In this document: positions 23,601 through 36,120 of the stretch, piece after piece | Layout of the letters: each line of letters begins with the position of its first letter | How positions within the stretch are numbered: position 1 is the stretch's first letter | Origin: Montifringilla adamsi | Taxonomy: Eukaryota; Chordata; Aves; Passeriformes; Passeridae | Direction: 5' to 3' | DNA length: 64,000 bases | Assembly: GCA_017590115.1 (NCBI GenBank) | Contig: JAGGNK010006559.1 | Span: forward strand, 14,333,478 to 14,397,477 | The notes under the pieces: model-generated | Told to the model about the DNA's origin: nothing | The model's database searches: none | What the model saw: only the letters and a program-made list of their open reading frames with translations | Translations under genes and position numbers: made by a program

Positions 23601-26306
23601 GACATCTCCAGCAGGTATCACACCCAGGAAAATCTTCTGTGGGAGCACAAGGTGCAAACCTGACTGCTCTTACCTGAGGATCTTGGTCCAAAAATATAGG
23701 TAAATGACCATATTTGAGAGTAGGGGACATGGCAGGTGCTGGAACCATCACTTGGGAAAGCTTTTAGCGGGGAGGTAAAAGACAAGACCCTGACCCCTGC
23801 TGTGGCAATCTGGGCAAGATGTGAGCTTTAACATTCTGACTGTATGCAAGTTTGCCTTTACTCTTTCCAACTATACATATTAAAGTGTAGCCACAATTCT
23901 CCTACTGCACCCTGCCCATGCTGCTCTTTGGATTGACTCCATTCCTGTACTTACAGCTTTTCTGTCCAGTTTGTTGCACATTCATTGTCATCCTGCAGCA
24001 CTCCTTGCTCTCTTTCCAGTAGAGTTTGATACCCACTTGTTTTTCTCTCCTCTTAACCACTGTGCAATCATTTCCCCGCTTTTACTTCCTATCACAATGT
24101 TGCTGCTCCACCCTCAAGTTCCTCATTTCTCATGATGGTGCTTTTGCAAGTCTTTCCACTTGCTGCTCTGGGGCACTTTGTGGGGAAAAGCTACTAGTGC
24201 TGATCTTCTGCAGTGATTCAGGAACAAATTACATTTGGGACTTCTGGCCAGATGCTCAGCACAGCTGGATCTTTGGGAATGACCAAAGCATAATGCAGTA
24301 GTTGTGTCCTGTGGCATGGTGGTCAGGACACACTTGGTATGTCAACGAACAGCTATGGATACAGAGGGAGAGGGCCAGGGACAGAAAGGGGAGTCACCTT
24401 TAGCTTTTGATGTACCACAGAGATAACACCTTCCCTAGGTAATCCTTCTTTTATCTCTTATTTGTCCCACCTGGCTGCATTTGTGGTGGTCTGAGATAGC
24501 TGCCTTCAGATCAAGAACACTTCCCACAATGGCCTGTGCCTCTGGCAGCATTTGATGTTTGGGAGGTGTATGCACAAGCATACACCCTACCTATCCTCAT
24601 GTATATAACTTGGGAGAGCAGCACGAAGGAGTCACCAAATGCATTTTTTTCCCCCCAGAACCTGTTTCAGAATCAGCACTGATGCCTCTTCTGGGCAGGT
24701 TTTGCATGGCAGTGTTCATGCAGGGTTGGAGGGAGCAGCACATTCCAGTTTCTCAGACTGCTTAGCAACCAGGGCTGGCTGAGCTGCTTTTACGTGCACA
24801 CCGAGTGTGTGGATGGCGTGTCTAGTACTGCAGCTCTGTCCTTATTTTTCCCCTGTCTCTTGTTTTTTTTTGAAAATCATTCCTTGTTTTCTAGTTAAGG
24901 CACTTGAAAAACTGCTGTAAACTAATTTTTGCTTTCCTGGACAGCTGGAAGTCAGCTACACTATGAGATGATCAAAGCTACTATAGGGGGGATTGGAAAC
25001 TTGGAGAGACAGGTATGACACTATCAGCCTGCTTTTGGGGAGCATGACTGCAGGACAGTGTCATCTATGCTACTGGTAATGGGCTGGCTTGAAGTCCTGC
25101 TGCTGGACAGCCATGAGACCAACTTGCCCAGAGGAATGCAGGCAGTGGAACACATTGTTTTCCATGGGTCTGCAGCATGTGAGGTTCCTGCTCAGGGCTA
25201 CCTGTCCCAGTACAACCAACATGCTTAAGATCAAGAAGACCCTGTTAGACCATTTTCAGGAACAGTTTCAGCTTTGTAGACAGAAAGTCAATATGTTCCT
25301 AGCTTCCTTGCTGGGATCCTCTTGGATCATTGGGTAATCTCTTGCCTCTCATTTGTTTCTTGGCTCTCAAATGCCCAGACCAGTCTCCCTGCCACAACCT
25401 TCACCATCCACCCTGACAGCAGGCTGAGATTCTGAATCTGTTTGGGGGTCCTCTTAGGGACTGTGCCCATCTCTTCCATGTTATCCAGCAGTAATACCTG
25501 CTGCTGAAATTTGCTGCTGACATGAGGACTACAGCTAAAATGTGACCCCAGCCCATGTTCACCTCCATACTCCCCTTGCACCTTCACCTGCATTTGAGAA
25601 ACGAATTTTGGGCAAGCTCTAAAGCACAGAGGAGGAGAAAACCTTTCTTTATACATGTACAAGCACGCACTGGTTCATGTCCATCCCATGACATGAAGCA
25701 GACAACTGGCCTGGAAGGACCAAGGATCATAAAATATTATGTTATATGGGGCAAGACACTATAGGACATGTTAGCAAACATCAAAGGTATTCTCAGTCCA
25801 TGACTGAAATAGCAAGTGAGGAGCATCCAGGACTTTGGCCTGCCTTGTTGCGACCCCCAGCAGCAGCATAGAGACAGGCCCTGCCTTCCTGCTGCTCTGT
25901 GAGCCCCACAGGTCATGGCAAGAAGGGGAGGAGCTGCAGGGATGATGAGCATGGTCTGGGGAAAATGATGGTCAGGTAGAAGGCTGCAAAGTCTGGGGTG
26001 GAAGCAGGAAGCAAAGGAGCAAATAATGCCAGACATTTAAAAATCTGATTCCATGTATGAATTCTGCAGTGCTGCACACCGATCTTTCTGCATGTCCGTA
26101 GCAGGGCAGTTTCATAACAGAAACCCAGAAGGAGTCCTCAGGTGCAAAGGCTCCAAGCAATTTCCATCCTTAGTTACTTTAGTGTAGCACCAGAGGTGCC
26201 TTGTAATCATTCCCAGATAAACTGCAGTATGGGTGACCTGTGGAGGTCCTTGGTGCAGAGACCATGCTCCTCTTTCCTTCTTGTGCGCCAAAATTCTGTA
26301 GAGAGA
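20601..26306. other. Non-coding stretch upstream of the CpG-island promoter
   Basis: This would be intron for the long RIPOR2 isoform and upstream DNA for the CpG-island transcript. I see no exon with splice sites and protein-like content, and no transposon that I recognise. A C7-A7 run (about 23191-23207) and short homopolymers are the only simple repeats noted. Confidence 0.6.
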
Positions 26307-26968
26307 TGTTGCAGTGTGCTTTTATACTTTGTAATACTTTGTAATAGTTTTGATTTTGTATCCCCTTATTCTCCCCAGATGCTGTACCCCTTTTTGTACC
26401 CCCTTCCTCTACCTGTGTAACCATTCTCCTGTGTTGAGATCATCCCACAATTCCCCCGCCCTGGCTCTCTGTCAGTCATCCAGCAAACCATCCCTTCTAT
26501 CTAGATCTTTCGGTCAAAGCCGTCGAATGATTTGCCCAAAGCCAGGGGTCAGCCCCCCAGGGAGGATGTTATACGCTATGCCAAATGTCCATCCCCTAAG
26601 GCTGCATCCCTGGAGGGTCTTTATTGGTCAGCAAATGTATCTACCCTCGGTTTCCTCCCCCCCTTTAAATGTAACCTTGAGATTCCTTTGTCTCACTCTG
26701 AGCACGGGGCATCACTGAGGTGTGGGGGGCCCTTGGGGACCTCCAAATAAACCTTGGATAGGCCTCTGTTCAGAGTCGGCATTTTACCCTCCACCGATGT
26801 CTCCATCGTCTCTTCTGATGCAAAGGCGACCAGCCTAGCTGCCCTCAGTACCCTCGGGGCACCAGAGAGTGTCCCCCCGCTGTCGGTCACTTCGGGGCTG
26901 CCCCCCCGCTGTTTGCCGACCCGGGGCTGGCCGGGGTTCACTGGGAGGCACCCAGAGAGACGGAGACA
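26307..26968 (+). mobile_element. Solo LTR of an endogenous retrovirus
   Basis: The block starts TGTTGCAG and ends GGAGACA, with the TG...CA ends expected of an LTR. It is flanked by near-identical 6-base sequences (GAGAGA at 26301-26306 and GAGAGG at 26969-26974) that look like a target-site duplication with one change. Inside are a TTTAAA TATA-like element at 26665-26670, an AATAAA polyadenylation signal at 26746-26751, and a G+C-rich, CpG-bearing U5-like end. No gag, pol or env sequence adjoins it on either side, so the internal region was probably lost by LTR-LTR recombination. The 6-base duplication would suit a beta-retrovirus-like (ERVK) group, but the family is not established. Confidence 0.7.
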
Positions 26969-29900
26969 GAGAGGACTGCAGCTTTGAGAAATTATTTTCA
27001 TTTCTTCCCTGCCTCCAAGATACCACCACTTCCCTCTTTTCCTCCCCAGCGCATATTTCTGTGGCTTAAATATAGCAAATACAAAACAAGTGCAGCACAC
27101 ACAAAATGCCATTCGGGGGAGCGCAATGAACATGCTGCCTCTGTAATGTAATGAGCCCCAAGTGCATCTGCCAAATATTTGGACTGAGATTCCAAGACAG
27201 AGAGAGGGTGGTCTGTAGCACAGAAAAGCTCCCACCAAACCCTCAGACCAGTACCCCCAGGAATCTCTTGGGGGGATACACGTTCCTTGTTGGTCCAGCC
27301 TGCCTTCACCTGGAGGTGATTGACCATTCATAGCAGTTATTTCCTCTAGGAAAGGTGAAGAGCAGCTTTGTGTGAGTGGATTTAAAATTCATAAATAATA
27401 CGTAAAGCAAATAAGAAGTGTTTCTTTAGGGGTGTGTTCTGGCTTTGTGGCTGAGGTTAAATGACACCAGTGAAACCATGCCAGTTTTTGAACATCTGAC
27501 CCTGTGTACTATTTTCAGTGCAGTGATTTTTGAAGTGATTAATGACAACAACTTGGCACTACTCAGAGGCTGGTGTTGCTGATTAAGCTAACTCTTCCTT
27601 GGCTCACAACAGGCATCAGGAATAGAGTGGGCAGGAAGCTCCCCAGAGTGACAGAAGAGGCAGAGCACATCAGGACCTCCAGAGCTGCCTGCGTTTCAAT
27701 GGGGAAATTAGAAAAAAAAAAAGCCACCGACATCCAACTCCACAGCTGAGCTCAGCAGTGCTGGAGTGCTCTGCTCCTCCTGTGGCTTTCTTTTCTTTGA
27801 GAATATTTTTGTATGGATTCTTTTCAACATTCCCACCCCTCTCAAAAACCAAAAAAAAAAAAAAAGAGCCTCCCTTGTTAAGTGTGTGCTGGGATTGCTA
27901 TGTGGCACTCCTTGCATGTGTTTGGAGGAGAATCTCAGAGATGCTATCTGGTTTCAAATCTATCTACATCTATAAAGTATCTCTCTTCTCCAAGACCCTC
28001 AAGAAAAGGAAATCTGTTAGTTCAGAGTGAAGGCAGTGGGCAGGACTCGAAAATTTACAGGAGCTTTCAGCTGGCCAACTGCACTTCTACACAGTCACAA
28101 CCAACTGCTAAAAAGAGCACGGTGCCTTACAGACAATATCCACCTTCACAACAGGGCTCTTCCACTGCTCTGAGCTACCATGAAATGAGAAGAATGTGAG
28201 CAAAGCTCCAGTTATGCCATGGAGCCTGAATGCTGGCCAGCCTTGTTAGCCACAGGGATCTTAATCGCAAATTTGAGAAAGCTGTGGGGCTCATGTGTGA
28301 GATTTTATAAGCTCATCTCCCTGAGGTCCTGCAGGAGTCCTTGAAAATTTAATGACTATGTTAATGACATATATTGAATATATTCACAGAGCTTTTAGCA
28401 GTCCTGCCAAGCCCCTCAGAGAGGCTGCCCCTCTCTCTTCTGCCACAGGTGACTGTGACACCCCTCCAGGAAACCTCCTGGATACTGCTCGGCTGCTGCC
28501 ATACCTGAGCCATAGGTGCACTTCTCGGGGAGTGAGGAGGGTTGGGGGCTTTTCACTCTGGTGTTACACAGCATGAAGGGTTGAGAGGATCAGTTGCACA
28601 AAAGCTCATCATTGCAGGTCACTTCCCCTGGGCACAGGGAGGGCAGGAAGGCAGGGCTGGCCTGGGGAATAGCCTGGTGTGATGAAAGGGGAGCTTTTGC
28701 AAGCCCTTGTGTGCACTGCTATAGTCATGTCAGAGAGCTCTGTCTGAGTTTTTGGGGCAGTTATGGGGTTTGCTTCCCAGGGTGGTCATTTCACCTGGGA
28801 TTTTGGGCTCAAGCATTTATTTCACTGGACTATTTTGAGTGTCTTTTCTTTTCTGTGGAATGGGTTGTGGTTAATTGTAGGCAGGCTCACACAATGCCAC
28901 AAGATGGGCAGTAAATCCAGGGCAGGGTTCTGGTTAGTGATGCTGCAGGAGCAGCCTGGGTGCTGAGCTCCCCCACCACAGTGCAACAGAGCAGCACCAA
29001 GTGCAGGCAGTTTTCCCAGTGGGGCATAACTAAAAGCATCACTGTGCACTGGGGAAACCTAACCCAGGTCTTTGTGGGCATTACCTTAGCTACTGGATCC
29101 TGGTTAGAGGGAAAGCTCAAGTAAATATCCCTTTAATGGTAAGCAGCTGCTGCAGGGCTTCCTCATTGAACCTGCTGTCACAAAGATGAGTGTACCCCAC
29201 TCCTGCAGTGGATCTGCCTCCTGTTGCCCTGTGGGTGGGAATGCTGGGCTGTGGACCCTGACAGGCACCAGCCACACTTGTGCCCACTGCTGCCAGGCTA
29301 GCACCAGGGGACTGCCATGGTCAGCAAAAGAGCCCAATTTCCATGCCCTGAAGTGGCACCTGGAGGGGCTTCTTGTTTCCACCCTTGCCCTCCCTCCTTC
29401 TCAAATACACTCACTATTGACTAAGAGGAACATAAGGTAACCAGTTTGAGGAGCTAGAACACTAAATCTCAAAGAAAGCTGGAATAGAGGTCATTCAAAC
29501 TGTCCCAATTTGGGTGCAGCCAGATGTGTTTATCCACTGTGTTTATCTGTTCAGACAAGGGCTGGTCACAGTGGGCTTTCCCCCAAAATACCAGTTTATT
29601 TTCTCACTCTCCATGGCTTCATATCTTTCTACTTCGCTTCTTGTCTTCCAACCTTTTTATCAACTATCAGAACTCAAGGTATCATTTCCAAGCTCTGCAT
29701 CTCTGAACTTTCCATCTCACAGACTACCTGCAATTAAACCACAGTAAGCCAATGTGAGCCCCCATAAAGTTATGCAGATTGAAGCCTTTTATCCTCAGGA
29801 TTTCCATAGCACTTTTGCTTCTCCTGTTTTCCAGTTGCCAAAGACACAGGAATATCAGGGACTCTTTCACAGCATAAACCCCTGCTTCAAACCATTTTCC

Positions 29901-32459
29901 TGCTCCTGGATGCCAGATCAACAACACACTGCTTAAAATTCTGTGTGGCCTGACAACACCCCTCACCCCACAAGCAATGCTGAGATATAGGAGAAATACT
30001 GCTATTGGGAAATCTTCCCACCATCAGCTTTTTAGGGCCTCTGTGACATTGTCAAGTGCTTGACGACTCTCTCCCTCTCTCTCCCCCCCTCATTCATACA
30101 CACAGACTGTTTTCACTCCTCGCCTTTTAACTCTGCACTTCCTGACCCGGTTGTTTTGTGCCTGTCACACCCATGGTGCACCAACCACAAGGCTTTGGTT
30201 CAGCATCCAGGCAGGCGGAAGCTCATTTCACAGGCGGCTGAGCTGTGCCTCGAATTATTAAAGGGGTGAAGTTGTTTACACCACCCACTCACATTAGCCA
30301 AGACACATTTATTTTGTGAATTTAATGATGGGACTGAGCGACAAAAAGCTCGTGTTTCTTGGAACTTCGTAAAGATGCTGTGTAAAACCAGGAGGGGAAA
30401 AATGTGTGAAAAGAAAGGCAACTTTGCCTTTGGTGTGACACTTGTTTTGCAAGCTTAGAAGGCACCCCAAGCACACCTGATCAGTGGTTTCTCTCTGGCT
30501 TGTACATACCTTCCTCTTTTCTCTGAGGGCTGGTTAAATGCCACTTGTTTATTTGACCTGGATTTTCCCCTCACTGTTGTTATTATTGGTGATCTAGAAA
30601 TATCATCAACAGAGATGAACAAAAAAAGCTGACTTCCAGAAACAGAGAAGGAAGCACCAAAAAGACCAAAGGTCTTTAATTAAAAAATAGGGAGAGAACA
30701 AAGCAGAAAATGTCTTTTATTTCAATCCCTTTTTTAGTTGTTGTTTTTTTTTTAAATTTATTTGGGCCTCATGGGCTCAAACTTTTTTGCTTCATATATG
30801 GAGTGCAATACCCTGTTAAAAATAACCCTCCAGCTGCCCATGACAGCTGGAAGTTCCAGAGCACTGCGGGTGGGTCAGTATGGGGGCGCCTGGGGTGGGG
30901 ATGGGCGTCTCACACTGACTCCTCTGACCACAAAAAGCTCTCTCCCCCTCTGCATAACTCCGAGTCCACCCATGGACCACAAACAGAATGAAGCAGCTGC
31001 GAGAAGCAGGTGAGTGGAGCATTTAGTGTAAACAGGAATAACAAAAATGCTCCATCAGACAGCACCCTTCTTTCCTTGCCATCCTTGTCCTGCATGTTAA
31101 ATAGGTCTGATCATGCTCTTGCAGGAAGGTGCTTCAATCTGAGTTTATAGGCCAAATATCTCACTACAATCCATCTATCTGGATGAAGCAGACACTGTTG
31201 CCTTGGTGATGGGACTTCTCATCCTCTGGGCTGCAGGGAGTACAGCACTCACTTTCTCCAGGAGTGTGAGATAAGCCAAAAGGACAAGTAGGGTTGGTAG
31301 GACCTGCAAATGTTTTCAGGACACTGATGTGCAGTCTCTCAGCAGACAGAAAGGAGAAGTTCCCATGCTTGATACATTGCAAGGCTGCTCATCCTTACAA
31401 CAGCCTCCTGAAGTATTGGGAACTGGTATGCTGGATAAGAAGTAGCCATGTCAAACTCTATGGGGTGAAAATATAGGAAAAACAGTATCTCTGTGTATCT
31501 CTGAGGTAGGCATCTGCTGGAATACTATACTGATATGAACATGTGAGTATCCTTAGAAAACATAATTCTCTTAAAGTTACACCACTTTGATGTACTCTGT
31601 GGGGAGGGATCATACCTCAGGGGTCTCACCAAAGCAGGGCTAGATACAGCATGGAAAGAAACCTGGTCCCATGGGTCACAGACAAGCTGTGACATGGATG
31701 GCCCCATGTGACATTTGACAAGCCACTGCAGTTGTATGTCCGAGAAAAGCACAGTGTCTAGTCTTGCTTCAGGGAAAGAGAAAAATTGCTTAATCTGAAT
31801 TGTTGCTAAATAAAGAGTCTCAACTACAAGTGAACATCCAAGGCTTTATCCTCAGTTTTCTCTAAAATCTCTAACCTCACCATGTGCAGGCAGTGCACAT
31901 AACCATGTACAGCAGCTACCTTACATTTCAGCTAAGCCTCAGAGCTAGTCCCAAACCCCAGAACTAAAGCTCTTTTCTCTCTTATAATATACAGACAGGC
32001 TTTACAAGGATGCAAAGGCATCTGGTGCATTTTTGAAGCGCACCTTAAAGATTTGATGCAGTTACTGTTCTCACAGGAGCCTTGATGGACAGCAGTGCTG
32101 GAATGTATCCGTATGCCAAAAGGAGCATGTCAGTCCTGGGCAAGGAAAGGGCCCTGGGACTCTGACTCTGTGCAGTGCACCGTCTAAAATGGGGCTCTGA
32201 TCTACTGAACTGGAGCACACACTTAATGAATGCAATGAAAAAGACAGCATTGGTTTCCCCCACCCCATTCTTTGGAAACACTGATGGGATTTTGTGTGGG
32301 CTTTGACCTGAGAGGGAGATTATGGTTACCCCATGTACAACCAGAGGGCATGTACAGGAAGTGGGAAGTTGAGGTGTGAGGAGAGGTCAGTGTAGAGCAG
32401 CTGCATGAAAAGATCTGCAATAAATCACAGCTTAATTTCTACTTTTCCTGTGCATTCTC
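26969..32459. other. Non-coding stretch between the LTR and a CR1
   Basis: No gene is recognised. It holds homopolymer A runs near 27711-27722 and 27850-27865 and a CT-rich run at about 30064-30090. Open frames here have no protein-family signature that I can see. Confidence 0.6.
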
Positions 32460-33394
32460 AGCTTGGATAGGGTGGTCAGTGCTAACAAAATATTTGGACC
32501 TAATTCTCGAAGGAATACCAAGCAAGTTTGCCAACAACACTAAATTGAGAGGAGCTGTTGAATCCCTCAAGGGCAGACAGACCTTGCAGAAAGACCCCAA
32601 AAAATTAGAGGACTGGGTAATCACCAATTGTAAGAAGTCCAACAAGGGCAAGTGCTGGATTCTGGACCTTGAATGGGGCAACCCTGGTTGTGTGCACAGA
32701 CTAAAGAACAAGAGGCTGGAGAGAAGCACTGTGGAAAGGGACCTGGATTTGAGGTCCCTTGAATCTGAGTCAGCAGTGCCTTGGCAGCCAGGAGGGCCAA
32801 GCCTGTCCTGGGAGGCATCAGGCACAGCACTGCCAACCAGGCACGGGAGGGGATTGTCCTGCTGTGCTCTGTACTGGGGCAGCCCCACCTCGAGTGCTGG
32901 GGGCAGCTTTGGGTGCCACAATATAAAAATGGCATTAAGCCATTAGATAGCATCCAAAGGAAGACTACTATCCTGTATGAAGAGCAGCTGAGGTCACTTG
33001 GTCTGTTCAGCCTGGAGGAGACTGAGGGGAGACCTCATTGCAGTCACAACTCCCTTGTGAGGGGAAGAGACACTGCTCTCTTCTCTGTGGTGACCAGTGA
33101 CAGGACCTGAGGAAACTGCATGAAGTTTTTGCAGTTGAGTCAGGGGAGGTTTAGGCAGGATATCAGGAAAAGGTTCTTCACCCATAGGGTGGCTGGGCAC
33201 TGGAACAGGCTCCCCAGGGAAGTGGTCACAGCACCAGCCTGACAGGGTTCAAGAAGCATTTGAACAATACTCTTGGGCACTTGAGTCATACTCAAGGTAT
33301 GACTCTTCGGGGTATCCTCTACACAGCCAGTAGTTGGACTCAACGATCCTGATGGACCCCTTCCAATTCAGCATACCCTATAATTCTGTGATAT
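32460..33394 (+). mobile_element. CR1 LINE, longest copy in the window
   Basis: This is a 5'-truncated CR1 of about 0.93 kb in plus orientation. The first part still reads as an open frame of 155 codons (32479-32946) that matches the C-terminal part of the CR1 reverse-transcriptase ORF: AKFADDTKL-like residues (here FANNTKL), a DWVITNCKKSNKGKC block corresponding to the FNKAKC region, and then the rest of the ORF with altered frames. The catalytic-type aspartates of the ADD motif are replaced by NN, so it is non-functional. Downstream are CCTGGAGGAGACTGAGGGGA, AGGGTGGCTGGGCACTGGAA and the 3' end CCTTCCAATTC then ATAATTCTGTGAT. Confidence 0.94.
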
Positions 33395-34499
33395 GCTGGC
33401 CACGTTTGCTGACTGCTTGCAAATTCTGTCCATGGATGTGTCTACTTGATCTAGGAGCTCCTGCTGTGCCAAGCCTCTGGTCCAGTCAGAGGCTGTGCTG
33501 GTGTGGTGGCATCATGCCTCTGTGTGAGCCCTCAGCTCTCCTCCCAGGGAAACCAGGGTCTGCCAAGAGAGCTGACTTGTGCTCAAATCTCCCTCAGTCT
33601 CTGGGCTTTGCTCCTTATCTTAGACAGACTCAAGGAAAATCCACACCATCACTGCAGGCTGCAGTGGTGAGGGAAAGCCGAGTGCTAGTGGAAGGGATTT
33701 TTTTTTAATGAAATATAACTTCAGAATCTCAGGCACTGAGAGACACTAAAAATTAAACAGCATTTTCCCCAAAGTGGGTGTTTTGACCTAACAAAATTGT
33801 AAAAGTAATTGAAGACACTTGCTTTGAGTTAACAGAGTGAGTAGGGCTTAAAAGAAATTAAATCTGTGCTTTCAAAGGGCTAAAATAATTTATTTTTTAA
33901 ACTTTTCCACACTACAGCTGTGTTCTATTCAACACTGACCACACTGCAGAGGAGAGGGAGTTGTTCTTCACTGAACCTAAGCACAGTCACTTGCAAAATC
34001 TCTGCAAAACCACTGAAGGAGAGAGCACCATGTTATTACAAAACATGGGAAAGAGCTAACAAAGTTTCTTTGAGGATGAACATTTTGAAGCTTTGAATAC
34101 CTGTTGCATTTTTGTGAGAATAGTTCTACCCTATTTTTTCCCATCCAGCTCTGTGACTTGCAGTTTCAAGGTATAATAAGGAAAAGCAATGCCTATTGAA
34201 GCACAAGTAAATGAAAATTGTGGAATGATGAATTATGCTGAAGAAAACACAGAAGTTTTCAACAAATGTTTTGGTTTGCATGTGGGAAAATATCAGTGCC
34301 ATCTCACAGTATACATCAATAGAAAATATTTCCCCCTTGATCTTTCCCAGAAGACAATTTAAAACTGTAGTTTTGAGAGTTATCCTAGGAACTTCTTGCT
34401 GATGTTTCAGAAAACTTGAAACACCAGAGGAATTACAGGTAGCTGTAAGCTTATGTTGTGTCACTAATGATGTGATAGCCTGGCAATGGTCTTGGCCTC
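33395..34499. other. Non-coding stretch between CR1 copies
   Basis: I see no gene, RNA gene or recognisable repeat here beyond short T and A runs. Confidence 0.6.
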
Positions 34500-35500
34500 G
34501 TCAAGGAAGAGCTGATGTTGAAGTCATATGAGCAAAATTAAAGTAGGTGGAGTACAATCAGTGGCAATCATTAGGATTTTAGAGAAAATAATTGTATTGA
34601 TAGTGTACTCAGACTTTAGTAAGAAAGAGGACTTGGTACCGCATGAGATCTTCACACACTAACCCAGCTGAGAAATCATCAAAGATGCCAGTTTCTAGAA
34701 AGGACATACAAATATTGGTTCTTCCCTGTAGGATTGAACTATTTTTATGTCGGTGACCTGAAAGGGAACTTTAAACAGTGATTGACTGAGTATGCAGATG
34801 GTACATTGTCTGGAGAAGTGGAAAACGGTCTACTTGAGGAAGTGAGGTGATTCATCTGGTTTTAGTATGGGCATAGCTGGGAGCAAGAGAGATAAGCCAT
34901 CCTGACAGGATAACATTGACTTTGTCCTGAGAAATTTGGCTCTGAAAGACTTGAGGATTAAAGAGAAAAATTAGAGAAGAGCAGACCCTTATGTGATGCT
35001 GCAACCTGAAAGGACTTGAACAGACCCTTGCACTGATCCTGATATATTATACATATGCTTAAAAAGTATGAGTAAACATATCATGTAATTTCTGGATTTG
35101 TCCCTCATCTAACAGTTTTGGAGCACTGGGCTCCATGTTGGTGTCCACATCTCTCCAAGAGATTGGTCTCAAAAACCATGAAAATGCTTAATTAAAACTT
35201 TATAAGGAAACAGTCATTGATAACAGTCTGCTTGGCAAAGGATGAGAGTGGTCTGAATATTGCCTGTAGATAGTTATATGAGATTTTTATATGCACAAGC
35301 AATAGTGAGATCTTAGCTGTCCTGGACAGGAGGGAAACTAACTCCAAAAAAGTAGACAGATGAGTGCTAGAAGAAATAAAATGTAGCTGTCTTTAACTGT
35401 GATGGTAGCTAAGCCTTGGGATGAGTTAAAAAGGTGGACAGAGATTTGCCATCATCACTTTCCAAATCAAGGTGGATGTGGAAAATAATAAAAAATAGGT
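34500..35500 (+). mobile_element. Old, degenerate CR1-like LINE remnant
   Basis: Translation of pieces in shifting frames recovers reverse-transcriptase landmarks in the right order. Near 34596-34652 it reads IVYSDFSK then EDLVPHEIF, matching the LDFSKAFDTVPH region. Near 34747-34848 it reads YVGDLKGNF then LTEYADGTLSGEVE, matching the NDL and FADDTKLSG region. Stops interrupt every frame. The 3' limit is vague and the usual CR1 3' terminus is not clear, so the boundaries are approximate. It is clearly older than the copies at 32.5 and 56.3 kb. Confidence 0.7.
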
Positions 35501-35945
35501 CACGCCCAAAGAGCTGAGGTCTGCACGGAGCTGGGAGTTCAGTGCCTGACAAGTGCCTCCATCTGGCCTGAAAATCTGCGACTTAAGTTTTGGCTGCGAC
35601 TAAATTTTGGCTGGCGCCTAAGCCTGCAGCATGAGCAGGGCGGGGGCTGCCCTGTGACCGAAACGAGCCCTGCTCCTCCTTGTTCGGATCCCACCCAGCT
35701 CGAGGGAGTGCACTGGGTTGTCCAGGGTCAACAGCGCTCCAGAAATAGCAGCCAAAAAGTTAATGTTTCCTTGCTAACCCGTTCGAGAGAGAGGAGGGGA
35801 CTGAAGGGGAAGTCTAGCACTGTGCCTGTGTTGTTTGGGCTCTCCAGCTGGCAGGTTTGGGAGCCAACAATCCCTGTGTCTGAGAGAGCAGCTGGGATAC
35901 AACTGTTCCCAGTTATGTGTAGGTGAGTTGAGGAGGGTATCGCCA

Positions 35946-36120
35946 ACTCATAGACGTGTAGAATACCTCAGGTGGGGTGGGACCTCAGAAGATGATCTAT
36001 TCCAACCTCTGGCTCCAAGAAGGGTCATGGAGAGGTTTTTATAATGTTCCTGCCTTTGAAAAGCAGAGCCTCCTCTAGATGTTTCTGGATCAGCCCTGCC
36101 AGAAACAACTTAGCTGAGAG
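35946..36120 (-). mobile_element. CR1 LINE 3' fragment, minus orientation
   Basis: On the plus strand it reads CTCATAGACGTGTAGAATAC, GGTGGGACCTCAGAAGATGA and TCTATTCCAACCTC, the reverse complement of the CR1 3' end. It goes on to GGATCAGCCCTGCC, which resembles the segment just inside that end. It is too short to code. Confidence 0.8.

Noticed and set aside
26693..27331. 212-codon minus-strand open frame
   Set aside because: It overlaps the LTR on the antisense strand and unrelated flanking DNA, with no domain recognised. It is a shadow of G+C-rich LTR sequence.
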